DNA of 64,000 bases from positions 162,106-226,105 of the forward strand of contig JARSSM010000001.1 of assembly GCA_029624735.1 (NCBI GenBank), written 5' to 3'. This stretch comes from Defluviicoccus sp. (GTDB lineage Bacteria > Pseudomonadota > Alphaproteobacteria > Rhodospirillales > Defluviicoccaceae). Within the stretch, counting starts at the first letter, position 1; the number at the start of each line of letters is the position of its first letter. Made by a program: the position numbers and the translations under genes. Positions 9,835 through 18,327 of this stretch are shown one piece after another. The notes under the pieces are model-generated. The model was not told where the DNA came from. It did no database searches and worked only from the letters and a program-made list of their open reading frames with translations.

Positions 9835-10215
9835 GTGTCAAACGTTCAGAGCACGACGGGGGCCGACAAGCTCATCGCCTATCTTGACCGGATGGAGAAG
9901 CTGCTCGACGAGATTGACGGGCTCAAGGACGACCTGAAGGACATGAAGGCACAGGCCCGCGACGAGGGGTTCAACGTCGCCGCCATGCTGCGCCTGGTCG
10001 CCATCCGCCGCAGCAAGCAGCGCGCCGATCGCGAGAGTGAATTCCTGAACGATCTTGTCCTCTACGCGCATGCGACCGGCACGCCGCTGGATTTCGCGTT
10101 TGTCGAGGAGGACTGGTCGCCGCCCGCAAGCCCGAAGCACGCGCCTGCAGCGGACCGCGCATCGCCTGAGGAAGCGCCGGACCCAGAGCCCGACCCAGAG
10201 CCGGACCGCGATTGA
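9835..10215 (+). CDS. GapR-like (DUF2312) nucleoid-associated protein
   Basis: A 126-residue protein starting at GTG behind a strong AGGAGG site. Residues about 10-80 form the charged coiled-coil/basic region of the DUF2312 family (KLLDEIDGLKDDLKDM then a basic stretch RLVAIRRSKQRADRE, then LNDLVLYAHATGTPL). In Caulobacter this family (GapR) recognises overtwisted AT-rich DNA and helps topoisomerases. Unlike the compact family members, it carries a long Pro/Glu/Asp-rich C-terminal tail (about residues 96-126, ending in PDPEPDPEPDRD). Assignment is from recollection of the family, not a search. Confidence 0.72.
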   Translation: MSNVQSTTGADKLIAYLDRMEKLLDEIDGLKDDLKDMKAQARDEGFNVAAMLRLVAIRRSKQRADRESEFLNDLVLYAHATGTPLDFAFVEEDWSPPASPKHAPAADRASPEEAPDPEPDPEPDRD

Positions 10216-10353
10216 TACGGCCGCAGCCGGCGTTGCCGGTCAAGGGGGTCATGCCGTAGTCTTGGCTGCCGCGCGGTCGCGTCAAAGGGCGATCGCTGCG
10301 ATGCGCAGAAATGCCTGGAGACGCTGAGAGAGGTAGGGGAGACCACCGAGACC

Positions 10354-11523
10354 ATGATCCCGATGCGCACCCTGGTGGCCATTGCAGCCCTGTTCGGCCT
10401 CGCGGTTGCCACCCCCCTCGCTGCCGCACCGATCAAGATCGGCATGATCACGACGCTCTCTGGCGCCGGCGCCGGCATGGGCGTCGACATCCGCGACGGC
10501 TTCAAGCTCGCGATCGACCAGCGCGGCGGCAGTCTCGGCGGCGTTCCGGTCGAGCTGATCGTCGTCGACGACAGCCAGGACGTCGAGAACGCAAAGGAAA
10601 TCGCCAACCGGATGCTGAAAAGGGACGAGGTTGACATCGTGACCGGCATTATCTGGTCAAACCTCGTGCTTGCCGTCGTCCCCACCGTCACCCGCGCCGG
10701 AAAGTTCTACATCAGCCCGAATGCCGGCCCGTCGGCGCTCGCCGGCAAGAACTGCCAGCCGAATTTCTTCAATGTCGCCTGGCAGAACGACAATCTGCAC
10801 GAAGGGATGGGGCAGTACGTCACCGACAAGGGCTTCAAGAAGCTCTACATCCTGGCGCCCAACTATCCGGGTGGCAAGGATGCGCTCACCGGCTTCAAGC
10901 GGTTCTACAAGGGTGAGATCATAGGCGAGGTTTACACGACCCTGGGTCAGGTCGACTACGCCGCCGAGATCGCCAACCTGCGCGCCGCGAAGCCGGATGC
11001 CGCGTATTTTTTCCTGCCGGGCGGCATGGGCGTGAACTTCGTCAAACAGTACGCGCAGGCGGGCCTGATGCAGGAGATCCCGCTGTTCGGCACCGCCTTC
11101 TCCTTCGACGAGGACATCCTGCGCGCCGTCGGCGAGGCCGCACTCGGCGTCGTCAACACCGGTCAATGGGCGTGGGACCTCGACAATCCCGCCAACAAGG
11201 TGTTCGTCAAAGCGTACCGCGAAGCACACGGCCGCACGCCGTCGCTCTACGTGAGCCAAGGCTACGAGGCGGCACTGCTGCTGGACAGCGCGATCGCCGC
11301 CGTCAAGGGTAATCTCTCCAACAGCGATGCCTTCCGTGCCGCGCTCGAGCGGGCTGACTTCCAGTCGGTTCGCGGCGCCTTCCGCTTCAACCACAACCAC
11401 TTTCCGATCCAGAACATCTATGCCCGCGAGGTCGTCAAGATCGGCGACGTGGTGACCAACCGCTTGATCGGAACCGTTTTCACCGACCACCAGGACGCCT
11501 ACGCCGCCGAGTGCGCGATGTAG
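10354..11523 (+). CDS. Branched-chain amino-acid type ABC transporter, periplasmic substrate-binding protein
   Basis: A 389-residue periplasmic binding protein of the LivK/peripla_BP_6 type. A Sec signal peptide is visible (MRTLVAIAALFGLAVATPLAAA) and the mature part opens IKIGMITTLSGAGAGMGVD, the normal family start. Typical mid-protein features are YFFLPGGMGVNFVKQYAQAGL and the C-terminal NIYAREVVKI. It heads a complete operon with two permeases and two ATPases (10354-14934), so it defines substrate specificity for that importer. The ligand is not deducible: family members bind amino acids, amides, urea or aromatic acids. Confidence 0.92.
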   Translation: MIPMRTLVAIAALFGLAVATPLAAAPIKIGMITTLSGAGAGMGVDIRDGFKLAIDQRGGSLGGVPVELIVVDDSQDVENAKEIANRMLKRDEVDIVTGIIWSNLVLAVVPTVTRAGKFYISPNAGPSALAGKNCQPNFFNVAWQNDNLHEGMGQYVTDKGFKKLYILAPNYPGGKDALTGFKRFYKGEIIGEVYTTLGQVDYAAEIANLRAAKPDAAYFFLPGGMGVNFVKQYAQAGLMQEIPLFGTAFSFDEDILRAVGEAALGVVNTGQWAWDLDNPANKVFVKAYREAHGRTPSLYVSQGYEAALLLDSAIAAVKGNLSNSDAFRAALERADFQSVRGAFRFNHNHFPIQNIYAREVVKIGDVVTNRLIGTVFTDHQDAYAAECAM

Positions 11524-11572
11524 CGCCAGCCCGCAGCCGGTTCCCGCGGCGCGCCGGGACCAGATCAGGCCG

Positions 11573-12493
11573 ATGACCGCACAGCTTTTCCTGGAGCAGA
11601 CGCTGAACGGCCTCCAACAAGGCGTGACGCTGTTTCTCCTTGCGGCAGGCCTGACGCTCGTGTTCGGCGTTATGCACCTGATCAACCTTGCGCATGGCAC
11701 GCTCTACATGGTCGGCGCGTACGTCGCCGCGACGGTGACGCAGATCTCCGGCAATTTCCTGTGGGGCGTGATCGCCGCCGTCGCCGCTGCCGGCCTCACC
11801 GGGGCGGCAATCGAGATCATCGCGCTGCGCCGGCTGTACGATCGCGGCCATCTCGACCAAGTCCTGGCGACCTTCGGCGTCATCATGTTCTTCAACGAGT
11901 TGGTCAAGGTCCTGTGGGGACCGCAGGCATTGTTTCTGTCGCCGCCGGCGATCCTATCGGGAACGGTTGAGGTCATCCCCGGCGTCCCCTACCCCGCCTA
12001 TCGGCTGCTGATCATCGGCGTCGGCCTCGCGGTCGCTCTCGCCGTGCGCCAGCTCATCACCGGCACCCGGACCGGAATGCTGATCCGGGCCGGCGCAACC
12101 GACCGTGAGATGGTTGGCGCCTTGGGCGTCGCCGTCAATCGGCTGTTCACCCGCGTGTTTGCCATCGGTGCGATGCTGGCCGGCCTCGCCGGCGCCATGG
12201 CCGGCCCGTTGCTCGCGATCGAGGTCGGGATGGGCGAGCATATCCTGATCCTCACCTTCGTCGTCGTCATCATCGGCGGTATCGGCTCCGTGCGCGGCGC
12301 ACTGGTGGGTGCCCTGCTCGTAGGCCTGGTCGATACCTACGGCCGCGCCTTCCTGCCGGTCGTGCTGCGCGGTGTCCTGTCGCCGACAGCGGCCGATGGC
12401 ATCGGCGCGTCGCTGTCGAGCATTGCCATCTACGTCCTCATGGCGGCGGTCCTCATCTGGCGGCCGCGCGGCTTGTTCCAGGCCTACGGATGA
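11573..12493 (+). CDS. livH: Branched-chain amino-acid ABC transporter permease (LivH type)
   Basis: A 306-residue inner-membrane permease with about eight hydrophobic segments. The LivH signature GLTLVFGVMHLINLAHGTLYMVGAYVAA is near the N-terminus, and the late cytoplasmic loop/helix region FVVVIIGGIGSVRGALVGALLVGL is the conserved coupling region. Starts 49 nt after the binding-protein stop, across a short GC-rich imperfect hairpin, and overlaps the next permease by 4 nt (ATGA). Confidence 0.93.
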   Translation: MTAQLFLEQTLNGLQQGVTLFLLAAGLTLVFGVMHLINLAHGTLYMVGAYVAATVTQISGNFLWGVIAAVAAAGLTGAAIEIIALRRLYDRGHLDQVLATFGVIMFFNELVKVLWGPQALFLSPPAILSGTVEVIPGVPYPAYRLLIIGVGLAVALAVRQLITGTRTGMLIRAGATDREMVGALGVAVNRLFTRVFAIGAMLAGLAGAMAGPLLAIEVGMGEHILILTFVVVIIGGIGSVRGALVGALLVGLVDTYGRAFLPVVLRGVLSPTAADGIGASLSSIAIYVLMAAVLIWRPRGLFQAYG

Positions 12494-13485
12494 GCGCGCC
12501 CCCTCGCCGCAAGCAGGTCGTCAACCTCACCGGCCTCCTGGTGTTGCTGGCGCTGCCGCCCGCGGCGTTCGCACTGGGCGAGCCGTTCCTGATCAGCGTC
12601 GCGACGCGGATCGTCATCGCCGCACTTGCCGCGCTCAGCCTCGACCTGATCCTCGGCTTCGGCGGCATGGTCAGCTTCGGCCACGCCGCCTTCCTCGGCA
12701 TCGGCGCCTACGTGGTCGGCATCCTGGCGCACCACGACGTCGAGAGCACGCTCATCCCCTTCCTGCCCGGCGCCTGGCACGGCAGCGCAGCGGCGCTGGT
12801 GCAATGGCCGCTGGCGGTGCTCGCCGCGGCCTTGTTTGCGCTTCTCACGGGTGCTTTGTGCCTGCGCACGTCCGGCGTCTACTTCATCATGGTGACACTG
12901 GCCTTCGCCCAGATGCTCTATCACTTCTTCGTCTCGCTGCCGGCCTATGGCGGCCACGATGGCATCAACCTGTGGCAACGCAGCATGGTTCCGGGCGTGG
13001 ACCTGAGCAAGGACTGGGTTTTCTACTACGTGTGCCTGTTCATCCTACTGGCGGCGCTCGCTGTTTTTAGCCGCATCGTCAACAGTCGCTTTGGCATGGT
13101 CTTGCAAGGGTGCAAGCAGAACGAGGCGCGCCTTGCGGCACTCGGCATTGCCACGGGACGCTACAAGCTCGCGGCCTACACGCTGGCCGGCGCAATCGCC
13201 GGGCTCGCGGGGGCGCTGACGGCCAACCAGACCGAGTTCGTCGGCCCGAGCCTGATGCACTGGAGCCGCTCCGGTGAGATCCTGGTCATGCTCATCCTGG
13301 GCGGCATCGGCACGCTCTATGGCGCCGTCGCCGGCGCGGCCACCTTCCTCGCCCTCGAAGAGATCCTGACCAGCCTCACCGAGCACTGGATGCTCTTCCT
13401 CGGGCCGATCCTCGTCTTCGTCGTGCTGTTCGCACGCCGCGGCATCTACGGCTGGCTGGTCGGACCTGAGTCCGGCGATGACTGA
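12490..13485 (+). CDS. livM: Branched-chain amino-acid ABC transporter permease (LivM type)
   Basis: A 331-residue second permease of the same importer with about eight to ten membrane helices. Conserved LivM segments are LDLILGFGGMVSFGHAAFLGIGAY (residues about 54-77) and LVMLILGGIGTLYGAVAGAA near 270-290. Translationally coupled to livH (4-nt overlap) and to the ATPase gene downstream (8-nt overlap). Confidence 0.93.
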   Translation: MSAPPRRKQVVNLTGLLVLLALPPAAFALGEPFLISVATRIVIAALAALSLDLILGFGGMVSFGHAAFLGIGAYVVGILAHHDVESTLIPFLPGAWHGSAAALVQWPLAVLAAALFALLTGALCLRTSGVYFIMVTLAFAQMLYHFFVSLPAYGGHDGINLWQRSMVPGVDLSKDWVFYYVCLFILLAALAVFSRIVNSRFGMVLQGCKQNEARLAALGIATGRYKLAAYTLAGAIAGLAGALTANQTEFVGPSLMHWSRSGEILVMLILGGIGTLYGAVAGAATFLALEEILTSLTEHWMLFLGPILVFVVLFARRGIYGWLVGPESGDD

Positions 13486-14224
13486 GCCGATCCTCGAAGT
13501 CAGCGGGCTGACCAAGTTTTTCGGTGCGGTTGCCGCCAGCGACGTGCTCACCTTTGCGGTCGAACGCGGGAGCATTCATGGCCTGATCGGCCCCAACGGC
13601 GCCGGCAAATCTACGACGATCGCTCAGCTTTCGGGCGAGTTGCGGCCCGACGCCGGCCGCATCCGCTTTGCAGGTACGGACATTTCGGCTTGGCCCGTGC
13701 ATCGCCGCGCGCATGCAGGCCTGCAGCGCTCCTACCAGATCACCAGCCTGTTCCCGGACTTTACCGCCGCGGAGAACGTGGCGCTCGCGGTCCAGGCGCG
13801 TCAGGGCCATTCCTTTCGCTTCCTGGCACCGGCGCGCGAGATCCCCTCGCTGAGAGAGCCGGCGCTCGCGGTTCTCGGCCGCCTGGGCCTGGCCGCCAAG
13901 GCGGATGTGCCGGCGAGCCGGCTCGGGCACGGCGAACAGCGCCAGCTCGAACTTGCCATGGTGCTGGCGACGCGGCCGAAGATGCTGCTGCTGGACGAGC
14001 CCACAGCCGGCATGAGCCGGACCGAGAGCCGGCGCATGATGGGCATCTTGCGGCCGCTCAAGGGCAAGGTGACAATTCTGCTGGTCGAGCACGACATGGA
14101 CGTCGTCTTCGCGCTCGCCGATGCCATAACCGTACTGGTCAAGGGCAAGGCGATTATCACCGGCCCGCCAGCGGACGTCCGCGCCAACGAGAACGTCCGC
14201 CGCGCCTACCTCGGAAACTACTGA
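13478..14224 (+). CDS. livG: ABC transporter ATP-binding protein (LivG type)
   Basis: A 248-residue ABC ATPase. Walker A is GPNGAGKSTT, the signature region is unusually LGHGEQRQLELAMVLATRP (LGHGEQ instead of LSGGQ), Walker B is LLLDEPTAGMS, and the switch His is in LVEHDMD. The LivG subgroup often carries such a degenerate signature. Works with the LivF-type ATPase next to it to drive import. Overlaps livM and abuts livF (ATG shares the stop codon). Confidence 0.93.
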   Translation: MTEPILEVSGLTKFFGAVAASDVLTFAVERGSIHGLIGPNGAGKSTTIAQLSGELRPDAGRIRFAGTDISAWPVHRRAHAGLQRSYQITSLFPDFTAAENVALAVQARQGHSFRFLAPAREIPSLREPALAVLGRLGLAAKADVPASRLGHGEQRQLELAMVLATRPKMLLLDEPTAGMSRTESRRMMGILRPLKGKVTILLVEHDMDVVFALADAITVLVKGKAIITGPPADVRANENVRRAYLGNY

Positions 14225-14934
14225 TGCCGATGTTGGAGCTGCACCAGGTCGAGACCTTTTACGGCTTGAGCCAGGCGCTGTTCGGCGTCGAACTCACGAT
14301 CAAGGCCGGCGAGGTGGTGACGCTGATGGGCCGCAACGGCATGGGCAAGACCACGACCGTGCGCACCATCATGGGCCTGCAGCCGCCGCGCCACGGCACC
14401 GTGCGTTTTCGCGATCGGGACATCACCGGCTGGGCGAGCCACCGCATCGCGCGGCTTGGCATCGGCTACGTGCCCGAAGGCCGGCACGTGTTCGCCAACC
14501 TCACGGTGCGCGAGAACCTGCTCGCGACTGCCGCCAACCACACCGGCACCCATGCGCCGTGGACCGTCGAGCGCGTCATGAGCCTGTTTCCGCGCTTGGC
14601 CGAGCGCCACCGGCAGTACGCACGCACGCTCTCCGGCGGCGAGCAGCAGATGCTGGCGATCGGCCGCGCGCTGATGACCAATCCCGTCTTCATGATCTTC
14701 GACGAGGCGACGGAGGGCTTGGCGCCGCTCATCCGGGAAGAGATCTGGACGGTTCTGGAGACGAACCTGCGCGAGGCCGGACAAGCGATCCTGGTGATCG
14801 ACAAGCACCCCGAGGCAATGGCCCGGATCGCGGACCGTCACTACGTGATGGAGAAAGGCCGCATCGTCTGGTCAGGCAACTCAGCCGCGCTGCTTGCCGA
14901 CCAGGCGATGCAGGAACGCCTTCTCGGCGTCTGA
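14224..14934 (+). CDS. livF: ABC transporter ATP-binding protein (LivF type)
   Basis: A 236-residue ABC ATPase, second nucleotide-binding subunit of the importer. Walker A GRNGMGKTTT, the LivF motif GIGYVPEGRHVFANLTVRENL, signature LSGGEQQML, and the Walker B region MIFDEATEGLAP are all present. The ATG at 14224 overlaps the livG stop (TGATG), so the five genes 10354-14934 form one operon. It ends 4 nt from the convergently oriented ahpD. Confidence 0.93.
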   Translation: MPMLELHQVETFYGLSQALFGVELTIKAGEVVTLMGRNGMGKTTTVRTIMGLQPPRHGTVRFRDRDITGWASHRIARLGIGYVPEGRHVFANLTVRENLLATAANHTGTHAPWTVERVMSLFPRLAERHRQYARTLSGGEQQMLAIGRALMTNPVFMIFDEATEGLAPLIREEIWTVLETNLREAGQAILVIDKHPEAMARIADRHYVMEKGRIVWSGNSAALLADQAMQERLLGV

Positions 14935-14938
14935 GCCC

Positions 14939-15490
14939 TCACGCGGCCGCGGCCGCCGCCGCATGCGTACCCTTCTCCATATCGAGCACGACCGCGAGCG
15001 CGTTCACCACCGCTGCGATGCGCACCGCCGCCTGCACCGCTTCAGCGCCGATGCCGTGGCTGCGCAAGGTGCGCTCGTGGGAGTCCATGCACATACCGCA
15101 GCCGTTGATCGCCGAGACCGCCGTTGACCACAGCTCGAAATCGGCCTTCTCCGCGCCCGGCTTGGCAATCGCGTTCATGCGCAGCCGCGCCGGCATGCTT
15201 TGGTAATCCTTCGCCGATACGAGATGGGTGAAGCGATAGTAGATGTTGTTCATCCCCATCAGGGCGGCGGCCGTCTTGGCCGCGGTCAGCTCAGCCTCGC
15301 TCAGCGCCGGGCCAAAGATGGCCATGACCAGTTCGCGCAAGCGTGGCTGCCGGGTTGCGCACGCCGACGCGATGAAGGTGCCGGCCCGCTGGCGCTCGGT
15401 CAGCGCCGGCTCGGTTGCGAGCGTGTCGAGATTGAGCCGCAGGTCGCGGGCGTAATCCGGCACCGCCGCTTTCAAGGTTTCGAGGGTCAT
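14939..15490 (-). CDS. ahpD: Alkyl hydroperoxide reductase AhpD (carboxymuconolactone decarboxylase family)
   Basis: A 183-residue AhpD: a thiol peroxidase/adaptor that re-reduces AhpC. The catalytic CxxC pair is in [14 protein letters not shown], with the partner His two to three residues further on, as in the mycobacterial enzyme. An upstream helix bears [14 protein letters not shown]. The C-terminus ends in a polyalanine stretch. Second gene of the ahpC-ahpD operon on the minus strand, separated from ahpC by a GC-rich hairpin. Confidence 0.94.
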   Translation of the reverse strand: MTLETLKAAVPDYARDLRLNLDTLATEPALTERQRAGTFIASACATRQPRLRELVMAIFGPALSEAELTAAKTAAALMGMNNIYYRFTHLVSAKDYQSMPARLRMNAIAKPGAEKADFELWSTAVSAINGCGMCMDSHERTLRSHGIGAEAVQAAVRIAAVVNALAVVLDMEKGTHAAAAAAA

Positions 15491-15523
15491 CGGTCGTCGA
15501 TCTCCTTGTCGTTAAAGGGGGCG

Positions 15524-15539
15524 CGCCCCGCGCGGGGCG
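15524..15539 (-). promoter_or_regulatory. Intercistronic GC-rich hairpin between ahpC and ahpD
   Basis: A perfect 16-bp palindrome, CGCCCCGCGCGGGGCG, sits in the 72-nt gap between the ahpC stop and the ahpD start. There is no T-run after it on the minus strand. It is more likely an RNA-stability or partial-attenuation element that sets ahpC above ahpD than a full terminator. Confidence 0.5.
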
Positions 15540-15562
15540 GGGCGCCTGCCATATCGCCTGCG

Positions 15563-16102
15563 TCAGGCCACCTTGAGGACTGCCTCGCCCTTCTGCCAGT
15601 TGCACGGGCACAGCTCGTCGGTCTGCAGGGCATCGAGCACGCGCAAGACTTCGTTCGGATTGCGGCCGACGCTCAAGTCGTTGACCGAAACAAAGCGGAT
15701 CACGCCCTCGGGATCGACGATGAAGGTCGCCCGCAGCGCCACGCCCTCGGTCTTGTCGAGGACGCCGAGAGCCTGGCTTAGCTCGCGCTTGATATCGGCC
15801 AGCATCGCAAACGGCAGCTCCTTGAGGTCGGCGTGGTTCTGACGCCAGGCCAGATGCACGAACTCGGAGTCGGTCGAAACGCCGTAGACGACCGCATCGC
15901 GGTCGGCAAAGGCGCCGTTGAGGGCACCGAAGGCCGCGATCTCGGTCGGGCAGACGAAAGTGAAGTCCTTCGGCCAGAAGAACACCACCTTCCATTTGCC
16001 GGGTTCGCTCGCATCGCTCACGTCCGCGAACGCGGTCTTCGGATCGCTCGAAACAACGGCCTTCAGGTTAAAGCTTGGGAACTTATCGCCAATCGTCAGC
16101 AT
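15563..16102 (-). CDS. ahpC: Peroxiredoxin AhpC
   Basis: A 179-residue typical 2-Cys peroxiredoxin of the AhpC/Prx1 group that reduces hydrogen peroxide and alkyl hydroperoxides. The peroxidatic Cys lies in DFTFVCPTEIAAFG and the resolving Cys in ELCPCNWQKGE near the C-terminus. The ATG at 16102 is preceded by a strong GAGGAGG site, which decides against the six-residue longer frame. Divergent from oxyR and followed by its partner ahpD; peroxide induction through OxyR is expected from this layout. Confidence 0.96.
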   Translation of the reverse strand: MLTIGDKFPSFNLKAVVSSDPKTAFADVSDASEPGKWKVVFFWPKDFTFVCPTEIAAFGALNGAFADRDAVVYGVSTDSEFVHLAWRQNHADLKELPFAMLADIKRELSQALGVLDKTEGVALRATFIVDPEGVIRFVSVNDLSVGRNPNEVLRVLDALQTDELCPCNWQKGEAVLKVA

Positions 16103-16200
16103 CGGACCTCCTCGGGTCATCGGGAATTGCGTTACACCCGAGGTAGGTCCTTGCGGACGTTCGATCCAATGAATAGAATTGTAAAAACTGATCGAAGAAG
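16103..16200. promoter_or_regulatory. Divergent ahpC/oxyR control region
   Basis: The 98-nt gap must hold both promoters and the OxyR site. An AT-rich core (about 16166-16192, tgaatagaattgtaaaaactgat) contains a TAGAAT-like -10 and is flanked by GATC repeats. I do not see a perfect ATAG-N7-CTAT OxyR operator, so the binding site itself is not pinned down. Confidence 0.45.
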
Positions 16201-17109
16201 ATGATCATGCGCCTCCCGACCCTACGCCAGCTGCGCCACCTTGTCGCCCTTGCCGAGCATTGCCATTTCGGCCGTGCCGCCGCCGCCGTCCACGTGACGC
16301 AGTCGACCCTGTCCGCCAGCCTGCGCGAGCTGGAGGAGACGCTCGGCGCAGCGCTGGTCGACCGCACCCAGCGCCGGGTCGTGGTGACTCCGCTCGGCAA
16401 CGAGGTCGTCCGCCGGGCGCAGGCACTGTTGCAGGGTGCGGAGGAACTGGTTCGGCTTGCCAGTGCCGCCGCCGAACCGCTCACTGGTCCCCTCTATCTC
16501 GGCGCGATCCCGACCGTCAGCCCGTTCCTGCTGCCGCGCGTCCTGCCGGGCCTGCGCCAGGCCTATCCCAACCTCAAGCTCTACCTGGTCGAGGACCTGA
16601 CGGACCGTCTGGTGGAACGGCTGCACGCCGGTACGCTCGATGTCGTCATCCTTGCGCTGCCCTATGATTACGGTTCCGGCGATGTGTTCCCCATCGGCCT
16701 TGATCCATTCCGCCTTGTCATGCCCGCGGATCATGCGCTAGCCCGCCTGCCAAGCGTGCCGACGGAAAGCATCCGCTCCGAGCCCCTGCTGCTGTTGACC
16801 GACGGCCACTGCCTGCGTCAGCACGCGCTCGCCGCTTGCGATCTGGCGGCCGCCCGCGCCGGCGAGGTCTTTGCTGCCACCTCCCTGGCCACGCTGGTGC
16901 AGATGGTCGATAACGGCTTAGGGCTGACGCTGGTGCCGCAGTTGGCGCTCGACGCCGGCATCCTCAACGGCACCCGGCTGGTGGCGCGGCCCGTAATGGG
17001 CGAGGCCGCGCAGCGCGAGATCGGGCTCGTCTGGCGCAAAGGCACCGCCCGCGCCGAGGAGTTCCAGCTTCTCGGCCGCGAGCTGCAGCGCCGTTTCGAA
17101 CCCGCGTAG
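16201..17109 (+). CDS. oxyR: Hydrogen-peroxide sensing LysR-family regulator OxyR
   Basis: A 302-residue LysR regulator: N-terminal winged HTH (HFGRAAAAVHVTQSTLSASLRELE), linker helix, and effector domain. The two redox cysteines of OxyR are present in LLTDGHCLRQHALAAC at residues about 204 and 213, nine apart as in E. coli C199/C208. A plain LysR paralogue would lack these. It is divergent from ahpC-ahpD, its expected targets. Start ATG at 16201; an ATG at 16207 is also possible. Confidence 0.95.
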   Translation: MIMRLPTLRQLRHLVALAEHCHFGRAAAAVHVTQSTLSASLRELEETLGAALVDRTQRRVVVTPLGNEVVRRAQALLQGAEELVRLASAAAEPLTGPLYLGAIPTVSPFLLPRVLPGLRQAYPNLKLYLVEDLTDRLVERLHAGTLDVVILALPYDYGSGDVFPIGLDPFRLVMPADHALARLPSVPTESIRSEPLLLLTDGHCLRQHALAACDLAAARAGEVFAATSLATLVQMVDNGLGLTLVPQLALDAGILNGTRLVARPVMGEAAQREIGLVWRKGTARAEEFQLLGRELQRRFEPA

Positions 17110-17293
17110 CAAGTGTAGCCTGCATGCAGCGTAAGCGGAATGCGGGAAGGTTGGCGATTGCGCAGAATGCGGATTGCTACAGCTTGCGGATCCGCAGTCA
17201 CCGCCTCCCGCAGGTGCTAGGAGTAGTGAGTCAGCCTTCAATCCCCTTGGCAACAGGTTTTTCGAGGGGTCCAATCGGCCGATATCATCATCC

Positions 17294-17319
17294 GTCGGAT
17301 TACGCTACGCACATCCGAC
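17294..17319. repeat. REP-like inverted repeat at the edge of an AT-rich patch
   Basis: GTCGGAT (17294-17300) and ATCCGAC (17313-17319) form a 7-bp inverted repeat around TACGCTACGC. Followed by CTACGC, this resembles the dispersed GTCGGATTACGC...ATCCGACCTACG extragenic palindromes found in many bacterial genomes. It lies about 35 nt before a gene of foreign composition. Confidence 0.5.
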
Positions 17320-17352
17320 CTACGCGGGCTGCCGGACTTTGGATGAGAAATA

Positions 17353-18258
17353 ATGGCTGGCATAAATATAATATCCGGATTTCGAAGTTTCCTTCTAGAT
17401 GAATTAAATGTGGCTAAAAATAATGATAACCTACATACAATGCATATTAAGGATCTGATTCTTGTATATCTTAATTGGCGAGCCAGACTTATTCCAGAGA
17501 TACCCAGGGTACTATTTACATCGCGTGAATACGAGAATTACCGCAATACGCATGCGCGCCTAACTTCGATCATTAATATTGAGCGCGCCATACAAGAGGG
17601 CAGAAGCCTGAATAAGTACTTAAGCACGAATATAATGCATAAATATATTAGTCAGTATAACTCGACAGCAAGAGACAAGGATGTTTTGCTAAATGACTTA
17701 AATATTCATCATCTCCATATTGGTCTTGGTACGCATAAAATGTATTACGACTTTACAGAACGCACAGGAGATATATTATTTGTACTGTTCACTGATAAAG
17801 AAGCATACCTTCTTGATGTGCTCGGCCATAATGACTTTGGGAGCCACCGTCTAGCAAGAATCATTATCGATAACTGGCCTGACTCCAATTTTCTCATTCC
17901 TCTAAATGGAGTTCTTCCTGGGGAAGACTGGAGTTCTGGCGAGCGGCACGACCTTCGCAAACATGGGCTCCAGAGCACCTTCATTTACAATAATGCTGTG
18001 TATATTCCATCCTCTGGCATTACGATGGCAGGATACTCTCGACGGGCAGTCAGGGCCGCTTCTGCGATATACTGCATTTTATCTAAAGCACAGCAATGCG
18101 TCGAGTGCGGAGAGTGGAGTTTCATTAAGAAAATATATGCCAATAGCGGACTTGAATTGCCTGAGAATGCTGCCTTATCATTCGGTTTTCGTCATTATTA
18201 TTTTGGTTTATATGAAGAGCCGACCAAACTGTTCTTGCGGCTTGTAAGGCTGCCATGA
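17353..18258 (+). CDS. AT-rich orphan protein of unknown function, probably horizontally acquired
   Basis: A 301-residue protein I cannot assign. Base composition is strikingly lower in GC than all neighbours (for example about 27% GC in 17401-17460, against GC-rich coding DNA on both sides). Codon use favours A/T-ending codons such as ATA, AAT and TTA. The central part reads NIHHLHIGLGTHKM followed by FTERTGDILFVLFTDKEAY and LDVLGHNDFGSHR, then a Trp-containing IIIDNWPDSNF. The HHLHIG plus ERTGD pattern looks conserved to me from other unannotated bacterial proteins, but I cannot name the family. No signal peptide or membrane helix. Two cysteines near residues 248-251 (CVEC) could bind metal. 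Confidence 0.7.
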   Translation: MAGINIISGFRSFLLDELNVAKNNDNLHTMHIKDLILVYLNWRARLIPEIPRVLFTSREYENYRNTHARLTSIINIERAIQEGRSLNKYLSTNIMHKYISQYNSTARDKDVLLNDLNIHHLHIGLGTHKMYYDFTERTGDILFVLFTDKEAYLLDVLGHNDFGSHRLARIIIDNWPDSNFLIPLNGVLPGEDWSSGERHDLRKHGLQSTFIYNNAVYIPSSGITMAGYSRRAVRAASAIYCILSKAQQCVECGEWSFIKKIYANSGLELPENAALSFGFRHYYFGLYEEPTKLFLRLVRLP

Positions 18259-18327
18259 TCCGTGGCGCGCGTGCCGCGGCTGTAGGTGGAATAACGCCGC
18301 TCGCTTAGCGGGGATTCAAGGCGAAGC

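Noticed and set aside
13478..14224. LivG with LGHGEQ signature as a broken ATPase
   Set aside because: Degenerate signatures are common in LivG-type subunits and all other ATPase motifs are intact.
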